Shown here: piece by piece, positions 21,313-28,931 of the stretch | Layout: each line of letters starts with the position of its first letter | Position numbering within the stretch: the stretch's first letter is position 1 | NCBI RefSeq assembly: GCF_024347655.1 | Contig: NZ_AP025514.1 | Location: 806,001 to 870,000, forward strand | DNA: 64,000 nt | Source of the DNA: Vibrio toranzoniae | GTDB lineage: Bacteria > Pseudomonadota > Gammaproteobacteria > Enterobacterales > Vibrionaceae | Direction: 5' to 3' | Translations under genes and position numbers: made by a program | Notes under the pieces: generated by a model | Told to the model about the DNA's origin: nothing | Seen by the model: the letters and a program-made list of their open reading frames with translations, nothing else | The model's database searches: none

Positions 21313-21348
21313 GCTAGAATTATCAGCTTAAACAGTTAGATAAAAATC

Positions 21349-21382
21349 AAAACGCTGGTAAATTTTTTTTGCCAGCGTTTTT
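21349..21382 (+). terminator. terminator of the porin gene
   Basis: AAAACGCTGG and CCAGCGTTTT arms surround a loop containing eight T residues and are followed by more T. It ends about 30 bases before the lipoprotein start. Confidence 0.75.
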
Positions 21383-21410
21383 CCATAGTGAACATAAGGA
21401 ATTAGTCATA

Positions 21411-22214
21411 ATGAATAAAGTTAGTGTGGTTGTATTATCATTATTTTTGGGAGCTTGTAGTTCACTCGATTCACAAAGTAATTTCGCAGATTCAGTTGCA
21501 GATGTGCAGTCAAAAGGTGGCTACATTCAAGTGACTGGCCAATCTTACGTTGCAGAAAACAGATCAAATGTAGGCGCAGACATTATCAAGTCATCGCTCT
21601 ACTTTACGTACAATAAAGAAGTAACACAGAATTCAGCTCCAGAATCGTCAATTACTATGGATGTAAGTTACTTCCAAAGTTACAAAGAGTACCAAACCGT
21701 TAGCTTTTTTGGTAAGACGATAGAGTTAGAAGATAGACAAGTTCCAAGAGAGAGCTGCAGCGAACACTGTACAAAAACTCAATATATTAAGTTTCCTCTA
21801 AGCGAAGCTGATATCCAGCAAGCAAGAGAAAAGAATTTAGAGTTTACGCTTGATGGACAAAACTCAATAATGAGTACAACTTTCATTGTGCCGAAAGCGT
21901 ATATCGACACAATCTACAATGGCGCCAATAATCATACTGCGATTGCTATCGCTCCAGTAGCTGCGCCTATTGCAGCTGTGGTTGCTGAAGAGCCAAAGGC
22001 GTCACAAGCTCAAGAGATGGTTAACTACTGGTATGGTCAAGCGACAAAAGAAGAGCAATCGGCAGTGACGAATTGGGCATTCCAAAATCGCAAGAACGCA
22101 ACACCTGCACTACTAGAAGGCTCCAAAGAAATCGAAATGGTTTCATATTGGTTCAACAAGCTAGACAGTGAAGAAAAATCTCAAACTATGATTTGGCTTT
22201 TAGAGCAAGAGTAA
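21411..22214 (+). CDS. unrecognised lipoprotein with duplicated C-terminal motif
   Basis: A 267-residue predicted lipoprotein that I do not recognise. The signal MNKVSVVVLSLFLGAC ends in a lipobox (LGAC, Cys16). The frame is open from 21369, but ATG 21411 gives a clean signal peptide after AAGGA and is chosen. The middle part (about 25-165) is beta-rich with two close cysteines in ESCSEHCTKTQ. An Ala/Pro linker follows (IAPVAAPIAAVVAEEPKAS). The last 70 residues hold two copies of a motif EMVxYWxxx...EExSxxxxW. It stands alone between porin and cueR. No function is proposed. Confidence 0.8.
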   Translation: MNKVSVVVLSLFLGACSSLDSQSNFADSVADVQSKGGYIQVTGQSYVAENRSNVGADIIKSSLYFTYNKEVTQNSAPESSITMDVSYFQSYKEYQTVSFFGKTIELEDRQVPRESCSEHCTKTQYIKFPLSEADIQQAREKNLEFTLDGQNSIMSTTFIVPKAYIDTIYNGANNHTAIAIAPVAAPIAAVVAEEPKASQAQEMVNYWYGQATKEEQSAVTNWAFQNRKNATPALLEGSKEIEMVSYWFNKLDSEEKSQTMIWLLEQE

Positions 22215-22247
22215 GCCTCTAACGTTACGCTCTAGCTATGTTTTTCA

Positions 22248-22279
22248 ACCGCAGTATTGTATAACAACAGTACTGCGGT
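22248..22279. repeat. inverted repeat between lipoprotein and cueR
   Basis: Perfect 9-base arms ACCGCAGTA / TACTGCGGT around a 14-base loop. There is no strong T run, so it may be a weak terminator or an RNA structure just upstream of the cueR start. Confidence 0.5.
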
Positions 22280-22307
22280 GATACATTTTAGGCTTACAGG
22301 TAAGATT

Positions 22308-22700
22308 GTGAATATTGGTGAAGTAGCGAAACGTGTTGGTACAACAGCGAAATCCATTCGTTTTTACGAAAGCAAAGGAATGATGAGTCCTCCACTTCGT
22401 TCAGAAAACGGCTACAGGCAATACGGCGAGATTCACATCGAACAGTTAGAGTTTGTATTAAGAGCTAAAATGGTTGGGTTTACCCTTGATGAGTGTAAAT
22501 CACTGGTTGAGTTGGCAATGAATCCCAATAGGCAAAGCTACGAGGTCAAGCAGAAAGCAACGCAGAAGTTAGATGAAATAGAATTAAAGCTTGCTGAATT
22601 AAATAAGATGAAAACTCAACTCCAAGCTTGGGTACAAGACTGCCCCGGCGATGCTTCAACGGAATGCCCTATTTTAAACAATCTATCTGGCCGCAGTTAG
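22308..22700 (+). CDS. cueR: MerR-family copper-responsive activator CueR
   Basis: A 130-residue MerR-type activator. The N-terminal winged helix (MNIGEVAKRVGTTAKSIRFY) is followed by the dimer helix and the metal loop. The two ligand cysteines fall at Cys112 and Cys120 (C-x7-C in DCPGDASTEC) with Ser77 in RQS. This is the exact E. coli CueR pattern for Cu(I)/Ag(I)/Au(I) and argues against ZntR. The GTG at 22308 starts the standard CueR N-terminus; the longer frame from 22257 is not used. Its usual targets (copA, cueO) are not in the window. It faces nfeD-qmcA-ybbN, the E. coli neighbourhood of cueR. Confidence 0.92.
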   Translation: MNIGEVAKRVGTTAKSIRFYESKGMMSPPLRSENGYRQYGEIHIEQLEFVLRAKMVGFTLDECKSLVELAMNPNRQSYEVKQKATQKLDEIELKLAELNKMKTQLQAWVQDCPGDASTECPILNNLSGRS

Positions 22701-22769
22701 TTAGGTTATTTCCGTTAACAATAATCGTCAGGCTGTAAATTATATTACTAGCCTGACTTTAATCTCTTA

Positions 22770-22949
22770 TCACAGCACTTTTCCGCCGTAATGTTTACAG
22801 ATCAGCAATGGCACATGCGTGACCGCGTTACCATCCAAACACTTAACGATAGGCCCCATATTTCCGTTACCTGGAGACTGACTGCTCGCTAGAGCGCTTC
22901 CAAATGATAAACTGAAAACAGCCGTTAGAATTATTAAAAGATGTCTCAT
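22770..22949 (-). CDS. 59-residue secreted or periplasmic small protein, unknown
   Basis: A 59-residue frame with a good signal peptide (residues 1-21, MRHLLIILTAVFSLSFGSAL, cut probably after ALA) and a mature part of about 37 residues. The mature part includes two cysteines (in VKCLDGN and LLICKHYGG), one histidine next to each cysteine segment, and a GGKVL end. ATG 22949 is preceded by TGGAG at good spacing. It lies between cueR and nfeD on the minus strand, in a spot where E. coli has nothing. The family is unknown to me; the two Cys could form a disulfide or bind a metal. Confidence 0.6.
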   Translation of the reverse strand: MRHLLIILTAVFSLSFGSALASSQSPGNGNMGPIVKCLDGNAVTHVPLLICKHYGGKVL

Positions 22950-22965
22950 ATGAACTCCATTAGTT

Positions 22966-22984
22966 TTATCTCTGATTGAGATAA
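22966..22984. promoter_or_regulatory. perfect 19-bp dyad in front of the small secreted protein gene
   Basis: TTATCTC-TGATT-GAGATAA, with seven-base perfect arms, lies 16 bases upstream of ATG 22949. A possible minus-strand promoter (-35 TTGAAA at 23017-23012, 16-base spacer, -10 CATACT at 22995-22990) would place the dyad at the transcript start, as expected of an operator or a 5' stem-loop. The rest of 22950-23221 is AT-rich without a gene. Confidence 0.5.
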
Positions 22985-23221
22985 GTCAAAGTATGGACAA
23001 GGAAATAAAAATTTCAAAAACTAGACGGACTTAACATTTTTAATAATTATAATTAAGCGGCAATAAGGCTAACTATTCATATATATAATGGAAAAGAAAT
23101 CTGACTTTCTTATAGCTTTTTAGCTCAATCAAACTTTTTAGCTTTACGAAATAAGAACTTATTTTCTTTTCAATTCAATCTATCGTAATGATAATTCGAA
23201 TATTATTAAGACACGAAAATC

Positions 23222-23255
23222 AAAAAAGCCTGCATCTGTTGAAAATGCAGGCTTT
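23222..23255 (-). terminator. terminator of the qmcA-nfeD operon
   Basis: AAAGCCTGCAT / ATGCAGGCTTT 11-bp stem followed, on the minus strand, by a T6 run, 14 bases after the nfeD stop. Confidence 0.88.
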
Positions 23256-23268
23256 ATATAGCACTTGA

Positions 23269-23718
23269 TTATAAAGGTTCTATTATTAGAACTATTCCGT
23301 CTAAAGCGACAATCTTAATTTCGGTGCCAGATGGAATATCTTGACTGGATTTTGCAGACCAAGAAGAGTCACCGACCCTAATTCTACAGCTACCTTTGTT
23401 AACTGCTTCGGTAAGAAAAACGGTTTGACCTACCAGTTGTTTTTCTCTTTGGTTTAACTCTCGCCCCGCATCCGAGTGCTTGTCATTAGACAGTTGTCTT
23501 CTCCACCACAACCAAGTGGTGATCAACGAGAAGCTAGCAAAGGATAACCATTGCATCTGCCAGCCGATAGGTAGAGCACCCAAAAGGACACCGACCAGCA
23601 TGGCAGATATGCCTATCCATAAAAAGTAACCAGCGGTTCCAATTAACTCAAGTGCTAGCAACGCTAGACCAAACGCCAACCAATGCCAATGGTTTACTTG
23701 TTCTAGTAATTCGACCAT
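23269..23718 (-). CDS. NfeD-family membrane protein (YbbJ-like)
   Basis: A 149-residue NfeD-like protein with three or four N-terminal membrane segments (about residues 12-78, including LALELIGTAGYFLWIGISAMLVGVL). A C-terminal OB-fold domain (about 90-149: LVGQTVFLTEAVNKGSCRIRVGDSSW, then IKIVALDGIVLIIEPL) follows. NfeD proteins partner with SPFH/stomatin proteins, and its start lies only four bases from the stop of the QmcA-like gene, so the two form one operon. The proposed roles are in membrane microdomain organisation and quality control. It corresponds to ybbJ of E. coli by position and sequence type. Confidence 0.9.
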   Translation of the reverse strand: MVELLEQVNHWHWLAFGLALLALELIGTAGYFLWIGISAMLVGVLLGALPIGWQMQWLSFASFSLITTWLWWRRQLSNDKHSDAGRELNQREKQLVGQTVFLTEAVNKGSCRIRVGDSSWSAKSSQDIPSGTEIKIVALDGIVLIIEPL

Positions 23719-23721
23719 AAG

Positions 23722-24651
23722 TTAGTCCTTACTACCTTTATCACTCTTATGTGCAAACATTTCAGCGATACCAGCTACAGAACCCATTAGGCCTGTTGCT
23801 TCTAGTGGTAGCATGATGATCTTGCCGTTTTCAGCTTGGCCAATCGACTTTAGTGCCTCAGTGTAGCCCTGCGCAATAAAGTAGTTTACGGCTTGCATAT
23901 CACCTTGAGCAATCGCAGTCGAAACCATCTCTGTTGCTTTCGCTTCTGCCTCTGCGGCACGCTCACGAGCTTCGGCTTGCAATATCGCTGCTTGTTTTTC
24001 ACCTTCTGCTTTCAGGATCTCTGATTGCTTGTGACCTTCCGCTTTCAAGATTTCGGCTTGTCTAACACCTTCTGCCTCTAGTATATCAGCACGCTTATTT
24101 CGCTCTGCCTTCATCTGGGCATTCATCGCAGCGGTAAGGTCGGCGGGGGGTTGTACGTCTTTAATTTCAATACGCGTCACCTTTACGCCCCAAGGGTTGG
24201 TTGCTTGATCGACGATATTCAGTAACTTGGTATTAATCATGTCACGCTGGCTGAGCATTTCATCCAGCTCCATAGACCCAAGTACTGTACGGATATTGGT
24301 GAGGGTTAGATTGCGAATCGCATGCTCAAGATCGTTCACTTCGTAGGCCGCTTTAGGGGCATCGATAACCTGAACAAAACAAACCGCATCAATAACGACG
24401 TTCGCGTTGTCTTTAGAGATGACCTCTTGCGCTGGGATGTCGAGAACGCGCTCCATCATGCTGATGCGCTGTCCTACTTTATCTATAAATGGAATGATTA
24501 AGTTAAGACCTGGCTTGAGCGTTAAGGTATATCGCCCGAAGCGTTCAACTGTCCAGTTATTGCCTTGTGGGACGGTTTTCACACCAGCGAAAATAAATAA
24601 TAATGCGACGGCAGTAAAGATGCCAATAGTAATTAATGTATCAATAGCCAT
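23722..24651 (-). CDS. qmcA: SPFH/band-7 (stomatin-like) protein, QmcA family
   Basis: A 309-residue SPFH protein. An N-terminal membrane segment (about residues 2-22, [21 protein letters not shown]) is followed by a band-7 domain ([24 protein letters not shown]... to about 180). A long Ala/Glu-rich coiled coil contains repeats of [20 protein letters not shown]. It forms membrane microdomain assemblies and interacts with FtsH/NfeD systems in relatives. The frame extends to 24690, but AAGGA seven bases before ATG 24651 supports the shorter start. It is co-transcribed with nfeD. Confidence 0.93.
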   Translation of the reverse strand: MAIDTLITIGIFTAVALLFIFAGVKTVPQGNNWTVERFGRYTLTLKPGLNLIIPFIDKVGQRISMMERVLDIPAQEVISKDNANVVIDAVCFVQVIDAPKAAYEVNDLEHAIRNLTLTNIRTVLGSMELDEMLSQRDMINTKLLNIVDQATNPWGVKVTRIEIKDVQPPADLTAAMNAQMKAERNKRADILEAEGVRQAEILKAEGHKQSEILKAEGEKQAAILQAEARERAAEAEAKATEMVSTAIAQGDMQAVNYFIAQGYTEALKSIGQAENGKIIMLPLEATGLMGSVAGIAEMFAHKSDKGSKD

Positions 24652-24737
24652 GCAAAAATCCTTTGTAAGTGTAAGTTTTTGATAGTCCATTATTGATACT
24701 GGCTCATATTTAAAATCTGAGCAAATTTATAAATGAG

Positions 24738-24773
24738 AAACGGGCTATAAAACATTGATTTTATAGCCCGTTT
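24738..24773 (-). terminator. long hairpin after ybbN
   Basis: AAACGGGCTATAAAA / TTTTATAGCCCGTTT is a perfect 15-bp stem with a 6-base loop between ybbN and qmcA. For minus-strand transcripts the following tract is only moderately T-rich. Confidence 0.7.
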
Positions 24774-24856
24774 TGATTTTTTACGACAAGCTAAAGGGTG
24801 ACTTTGTCACTTATAGTTCATTGCAATAGCATGCTTTATCGATATGTTACTGATTG

Positions 24857-25711
24857 TTAGTAGAGCAATGAGTACAGTTGGCGACGGTACTTACTCGCAA
24901 CGGGATTACCTTGTCCAAGTGCACTTAAAATATCCATGAACTCTTTTTTCATGTCGCCATCAAGGGTGTTGAGATCTTTGGCTAAAAAGGACCACAGTAG
25001 GTTCATTGATTCTTCGCTACGGTTTACTTGATGGTATTGCAGTGCCAGTTCAGATGCCGTTTTAGCGTCGCTTGGATTTTGCTGAAGAGCGGCTTCTAAT
25101 GCTTGTATCTCCGGGCTGTCTGCTGCCTGTTTGTGAAGTTCCAGTTTCGCAACTAAACCTTTGTAGTAGTTGTCTTGGTACTCAAGGGGGATTGTTGCTA
25201 GTTGGGTTTCAGCAAGGTCAAACTGTTGCGTTTCTAATAAACATTCAGCGATCGCCAGTTTTACTTCACCCTTACTTGTTAACTCTGTTGGTAATTGCTG
25301 TATCGCGGCGAGTGCCTGTGCGTGTGCACCGGTTTGCATTTGTTCTAGAGCTTGGCGTAAAGCGAGTTCATCTTGACTAGGTAGGTGTTTACTAAGCATT
25401 TCTACAATTGCTTCTACGCTTTGGGGACCACCGAGTCCATCAACAGGTTGGCCATTAACAAAAAGTGCAACGGTCGGCAGTGCTTGAACACCGAACTGGC
25501 TAGCAATGGCTTGTTCTTGCTCACAATTCAACAAGGCTAAGGTGAAAGCGCCATTGTATTGCTGAGTTAATGTTTGTAGTTCAGGAATGATTTGGGCGCT
25601 CTCTTGGTTCATTGGTGCCCAAAAATGGATGAGTACAGGGGTCTGCATCGAACCTTCTAATACTTGACGAAAGTTCTGCTCATTAAGTTCAACAACATGC
25701 GGAGATTGCAT
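24857..25711 (-). CDS. ybbN: thioredoxin-domain chaperone YbbN/CnoX homologue
   Basis: A 284-residue protein with an N-terminal thioredoxin fold (about residues 1-110) and a C-terminal TPR-like region (about 120-284), as in E. coli CnoX/YbbN (284). CnoX protects proteins from chlorine stress and hands them to GroEL or DnaK. The usual active site is absent: the motif reads HFWAPMNQESAQ, with no cysteine where thioredoxins have WCGPC and where E. coli CnoX keeps one. The only cysteines are elsewhere (LLNCEQEQ, IAECLLE). It lies between qmcA and ybbO, as in E. coli apart from the missing fetAB. Confidence 0.9.
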   Translation of the reverse strand: MQSPHVVELNEQNFRQVLEGSMQTPVLIHFWAPMNQESAQIIPELQTLTQQYNGAFTLALLNCEQEQAIASQFGVQALPTVALFVNGQPVDGLGGPQSVEAIVEMLSKHLPSQDELALRQALEQMQTGAHAQALAAIQQLPTELTSKGEVKLAIAECLLETQQFDLAETQLATIPLEYQDNYYKGLVAKLELHKQAADSPEIQALEAALQQNPSDAKTASELALQYHQVNRSEESMNLLWSFLAKDLNTLDGDMKKEFMDILSALGQGNPVASKYRRQLYSLLY

Positions 25712-26109
25712 TTACGTTCCTTGAGGTTTGTTTTGTGGATACGTTGCAAATATGGGGGGATTAGTCGGTAACTTCAAGATCTAACTCGGTTATCTCAGAT
25801 AAAAAGCGCCAAAAATAGAAAAACGCCATGCTTCGATGTTGATAGAGTTGTTATCTCAACACGGAAGACACAGCGTTCTCATTGAGGTGGTCAGTGAGGT
25901 ATTACTTAAGATATTCAAAACAGAATAAACAACGTAATAGCCAAACTCACACCTACCCAATTAAGGCGGTTTAAAGTCATGAAATATCCAGGATTAGTGT
26001 CATCAATAGGGAATAATTGATGAGATAGGCTAAATCATGACATCTTATTGTTACGAATAAATTACATCGTTACATTAAAGTTTGCGACTGTGCATTCAAA
26101 GTTAGTAAT
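25712..26109. other. 398-base gap between ybbO and ybbN, with one possible micro-ORF
   Basis: The ybbN promoter must lie near 25712-25800. Apart from the 21-codon frame at 25915-25980 I see no gene or strong RNA structure. The stretch is AT-rich towards ybbO. Confidence 0.45.
25915..25980 (-). CDS. possible 21-residue hydrophobic micro-protein
   Basis: An ATG frame of 21 codons encodes a short basic head (MTLNRLNW) and a hydrophobic tail (VGVSLAITLFILF), the layout of single-pass bacterial micro-membrane proteins. A GGA lies seven bases before the ATG. A frame this short can occur by chance, so it is listed only as a candidate. Confidence 0.25.
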   Translation of the reverse strand: MTLNRLNWVGVSLAITLFILF

Positions 26110-26937
26110 TTATGCTGCTTTTCTCAAAATAGGGTCTAGCAAGCGGCTTGGTAGGAGCCTTTTTAACACAGCGAACACTTTGGTTGGTGTCGTCACTCGG
26201 TACCTTAGCTTAGGTTTATCGGCAGTCAGCGCGTGAAAAACAGGTTCAATGCAGCTTTCAGCAGGCAGAACAAACGCGTTGTTTGACGACTCTTTTTCAA
26301 GTCGGTCTTTTTGCTGCTGGTAAGCTTCTTGGTGGACACTGCCTTCGATGCGTATCCACTTATTGAAGGCCTTTAGGGCGTTGGTTCTAAACTGGGTTTC
26401 GATAGGACCGGGTTGAAGTAATGAAATGTGTATACCGCTGCCATGCAGTTCCAAACGCAGAGTGTCAGTCCAACCTTCTATTGCGAATTTTGAAGCGTTG
26501 TAAGCACCGCGATATTTCATAGCGGCGAAACCTAACACTGAACTGTTTTGTACGATTCGTCCTTCGCCACGTTCACGCATGTGCGGGAGGACCTGACAAA
26601 CAAGATGGTGCCAGCCGAAGAAGTTGGTTTCGAATTGCTCTCTGAGACCTTGAGTCGGTAGGTCTTCTAGTGCGCCTGCTTGACCGTAAGCGCCGTTGTT
26701 GAACAATCCAAACAGCCCATTAGGTGCGAGTTCAATCGCAAGCTTGGCGCCATGTTCAATACTTTCTTGGTTGGAAAGGTCGAGTTGAATGCAGGTGAGA
26801 CCTTCATCTTGAAGGCGTTGAACATCTTGTGGGTCACGACAAGATGCAATGACATGAAAACCGCGCTTTTGCAGTGCATGAGCACATGTATAGCCAATAC
26901 CCGTTGAGCAACCAGTGATAAGAATCGACTTGTTCAC
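26110..26937 (-). CDS. ybbO: short-chain dehydrogenase/reductase, YbbO-like
   Basis: A 275-residue SDR. The nucleotide-binding TGCSTGIGYTCA motif is near residue 8. The NNGAYGQ segment is near 80, the catalytic Ser in NSSVLGF near 132, and YNASK (Tyr-x-x-x-Lys) near 145. Residues towards the end (KPKLRYRVTTPTKVFAVLKRLLP) closely resemble E. coli YbbO, an NADP(H)-dependent aldehyde reductase, and the position next to ybbN agrees. The substrate here is not known. It starts 43 bases after yfcH on the same strand, so the two may form an operon. Confidence 0.88.
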   Translation of the reverse strand: MNKSILITGCSTGIGYTCAHALQKRGFHVIASCRDPQDVQRLQDEGLTCIQLDLSNQESIEHGAKLAIELAPNGLFGLFNNGAYGQAGALEDLPTQGLREQFETNFFGWHHLVCQVLPHMRERGEGRIVQNSSVLGFAAMKYRGAYNASKFAIEGWTDTLRLELHGSGIHISLLQPGPIETQFRTNALKAFNKWIRIEGSVHQEAYQQQKDRLEKESSNNAFVLPAESCIEPVFHALTADKPKLRYRVTTPTKVFAVLKRLLPSRLLDPILRKAA

Positions 26938-26980
26938 GCTTAATCCTTTGTTAGAGTCTCTATGACTCTAGGGTAAAGAA

Positions 26981-27895
26981 TTAGTCTTGATGTTGTAACA
27001 AGTTTTTTAGTGCAGGCTCGATTCTTGAGTAACTAAAGATGAACCCCATTTCGGTGAGCTTCTTTGGTTTGGAGCGGATGCTATCAAATAGCAAACAAGA
27101 TGATTCACCCATCAGCAGCGACATTGCCCATTTCGGTGTGAACAAGAAATGAGGTCGGCCCAATTGTTTGGCTAATGTACTACTGAACAGCTTGTTCGTC
27201 ACAGGGTGCGGAGCGCACATATTAAACTCGCCTTGAGCGTGCGGAATCGACAACAAGTGGTTGATGGCCCTCACCATATCTAGCATGTGAATCCATGGCA
27301 TATACTGTTTGCCTGAACCTAGAGGCCCACCGACGCCCAGTTTGTAGGGCATTAGCATCTTCTTTAGCGCGCCGCCATTTTCGCCTAACACAATCCCCGT
27401 TCTGAGCAGTATTACACGCGTGTTATCTGATTGAGCTCGCTTAGCTATCTCTTCCCAGTGAGCACAAACTTTATGAGGAAAGCTTTCATCCTTTACTTGC
27501 AACGATTCATCAAACGGATGTTGCTGTTGATCGCCATAGTAACCCACGGCTGATCCACTAATAAAAGCCTCGGGTGGGTTGTTGCTAGCACTAATCAACT
27601 CGACTAGCTTTTCGGTGATCTGCCAGCGACTGTTACAGATTCTCGCTTTTTGATCTTCGGTCCAACGGTTGTCTGCAATCGGTTCGCCTGCTAGGTTAAC
27701 CACCACATCGAAGTCATTGAGATCGCTCAGTTCATCAAGGGACTGAATGTAATGAAGGTTGTTCTGGTTCAGGTGATTTAGGTTTTTCTTTGCTTTTTCA
27801 GGGCTCCGCGTCAGCAATGTCACATCATCAGTGTTCCAACTCTTGACTAATTCAGACCCAATAAACCCCGTACCACCCGTTAACAATATCTTCAT
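26981..27895 (-). CDS. yfcH: TIGR01777-family NAD-binding epimerase-like protein (YfcH)
   Basis: A 304-residue extended-SDR protein. The N-terminal Rossmann motif TGGTGFIGSEL is followed by LLTRSPEKAK, NLAGEPIADNRWTEDQK and SGSAVGYYGDQ (Tyr of the active site), with a C-terminal DUF1731-like end (KWAMSLLMGES, LTEMGFIF). This matches YfcH/SulA-like family TIGR01777; the physiological substrate is unknown. The frame runs to 27988, but GGGAGA precedes ATG 27895 and the Rossmann motif starts there, so the upstream 31 codons are discarded. Confidence 0.88.
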   Translation of the reverse strand: MKILLTGGTGFIGSELVKSWNTDDVTLLTRSPEKAKKNLNHLNQNNLHYIQSLDELSDLNDFDVVVNLAGEPIADNRWTEDQKARICNSRWQITEKLVELISASNNPPEAFISGSAVGYYGDQQQHPFDESLQVKDESFPHKVCAHWEEIAKRAQSDNTRVILLRTGIVLGENGGALKKMLMPYKLGVGGPLGSGKQYMPWIHMLDMVRAINHLLSIPHAQGEFNMCAPHPVTNKLFSSTLAKQLGRPHFLFTPKWAMSLLMGESSCLLFDSIRSKPKKLTEMGFIFSYSRIEPALKNLLQHQD

Positions 27896-28196
27896 ACCAA
27901 TCTCCCTATTAAACATAATTATAGACATGACTTGTTTTTTATCGCCAATCAATACGAAAAAATCACTATAGCGATCAATTGGTTTCAATCGTGTGATACC
28001 TAAATTACGCCTTTTTCAATTTATTAAAGAGTGAAGTCAAATTCATCAGGTCAAGATGTGTATCGTTATCACACTTATGGATTTTACTTGGATATGTTAC
28101 CAACTGCGTAATATTTATCACATAAGGAATGATAAGGATTTGCCATGATTATTAGTAACCTATAACCAGAATCAATTTCAGCAATAAGGAGTTACG
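27896..28196. other. 301-base divergent promoter region, yfcH / DUF1538 operon
   Basis: No gene is present. It must carry promoters for both sides. An imperfect dyad GTGTATCGTTATCACAC (about 28057-28073) resembles a CRP site but has the wrong spacing. AATAAGGAG before ATG 28197 is the ribosome binding site of the operon. Confidence 0.45.
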
Positions 28197-28931
28197 ATGA
28201 CGGCAGTGCTTGCTTTGTTTCGAGCCATGTTAGGTAGCCTGCGAGATCTATTGCCGATTGTCGCGGTGATCGCCTTCTTCCAGCTTGCCGTCTTACAAGA
28301 GCCGCTTCCTCATCTTTTATCGATTCTAACCGGATTAGTGCTAGTCGTTTTTGGGCTCACTTTCTTTATCTTTGGCCTTGAAATGGGGTTGTTTCCAATT
28401 GGCGAATCGATGGCTCAAGCATTTGCCAGAAAAGGGAGTGTGTTCTGGTTGTTGATCTTCGCTTTTTGTTTGGGTTTCGGGACCACCATAGCCGAGCCTG
28501 CGTTAACTGCAGTCGCTGCCGAAGCTGCGGAAGTGGCAGCCGAGGGAGGTGTTATCCCCAATACGTTAGATGAAATGGAAGAATATGCAGACGGCCTGCG
28601 TTTCACCGTAGCATTGTCGGTGGGTATCGCCATCTTACTTGGGGTGCTGCGTATCTTAAAAGGGTGGCCAATTCAGTACATGATCATCGGTGGTTATATT
28701 GGCGTGGTAGTACTTACCGCTTTCGCCCCTGAAAATATCATTGGGATAGCGTATGACTCTGGTGGAGTGACAACATCAACCATCACCGTTCCGTTGGTGA
28801 CAGCACTAGGGGTGGGTTTAGCATCAGCAATCAAGGGCCGTAATCCAATGATCGATGGCTTCGGGTTGATCGCCTTTGCGTCACTGTTGCCGATGATGTT
28901 TGTCATGGTCTATGGGATGGTGGTGACATGA
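28197..28931 (+). CDS. DUF1538 integral membrane protein, subunit A
   Basis: A 244-residue polytopic membrane protein (about six or seven segments) of family DUF1538. It carries the family signatures [14 protein letters not shown] (about residues 96-109), [20 protein letters not shown] (near 185-204) and [20 protein letters not shown] (near 213-232). A variable loop rich in Ala/Glu lies at 105-135. It is first in a four-gene cassette, and its stop overlaps the next start (ATGA). I recall a DUF1538 pair (UmpAB) from a Halomonas reported to act as a cation/proton antiporter, which would make this a two-component transporter; that transfer of function is inference. Confidence 0.85.
   Translation: MTAVLALFRAMLGSLRDLLPIVAVIAFFQLAVLQEPLPHLLSILTGLVLVVFGLTFFIFGLEMGLFPIGESMAQAFARKGSVFWLLIFAFCLGFGTTIAEPALTAVAAEAAEVAAEGGVIPNTLDEMEEYADGLRFTVALSVGIAILLGVLRILKGWPIQYMIIGGYIGVVVLTAFAPENIIGIAYDSGGVTTSTITVPLVTALGVGLASAIKGRNPMIDGFGLIAFASLLPMMFVMVYGMVVT

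Noticed and set aside
23183..23206. Fur-box-like GTAATGATAAT stretch after nfeD
   Set aside because: Only about 12 of 19 positions match the Fur consensus and it lies beyond a terminator, with no iron gene nearby.
28057..28073. CRP-like dyad GTGTATCGTTATCACAC before the DUF1538 operon
   Set aside because: The spacing between half-sites is one base longer than a CRP site and the left half departs from TGTGA.
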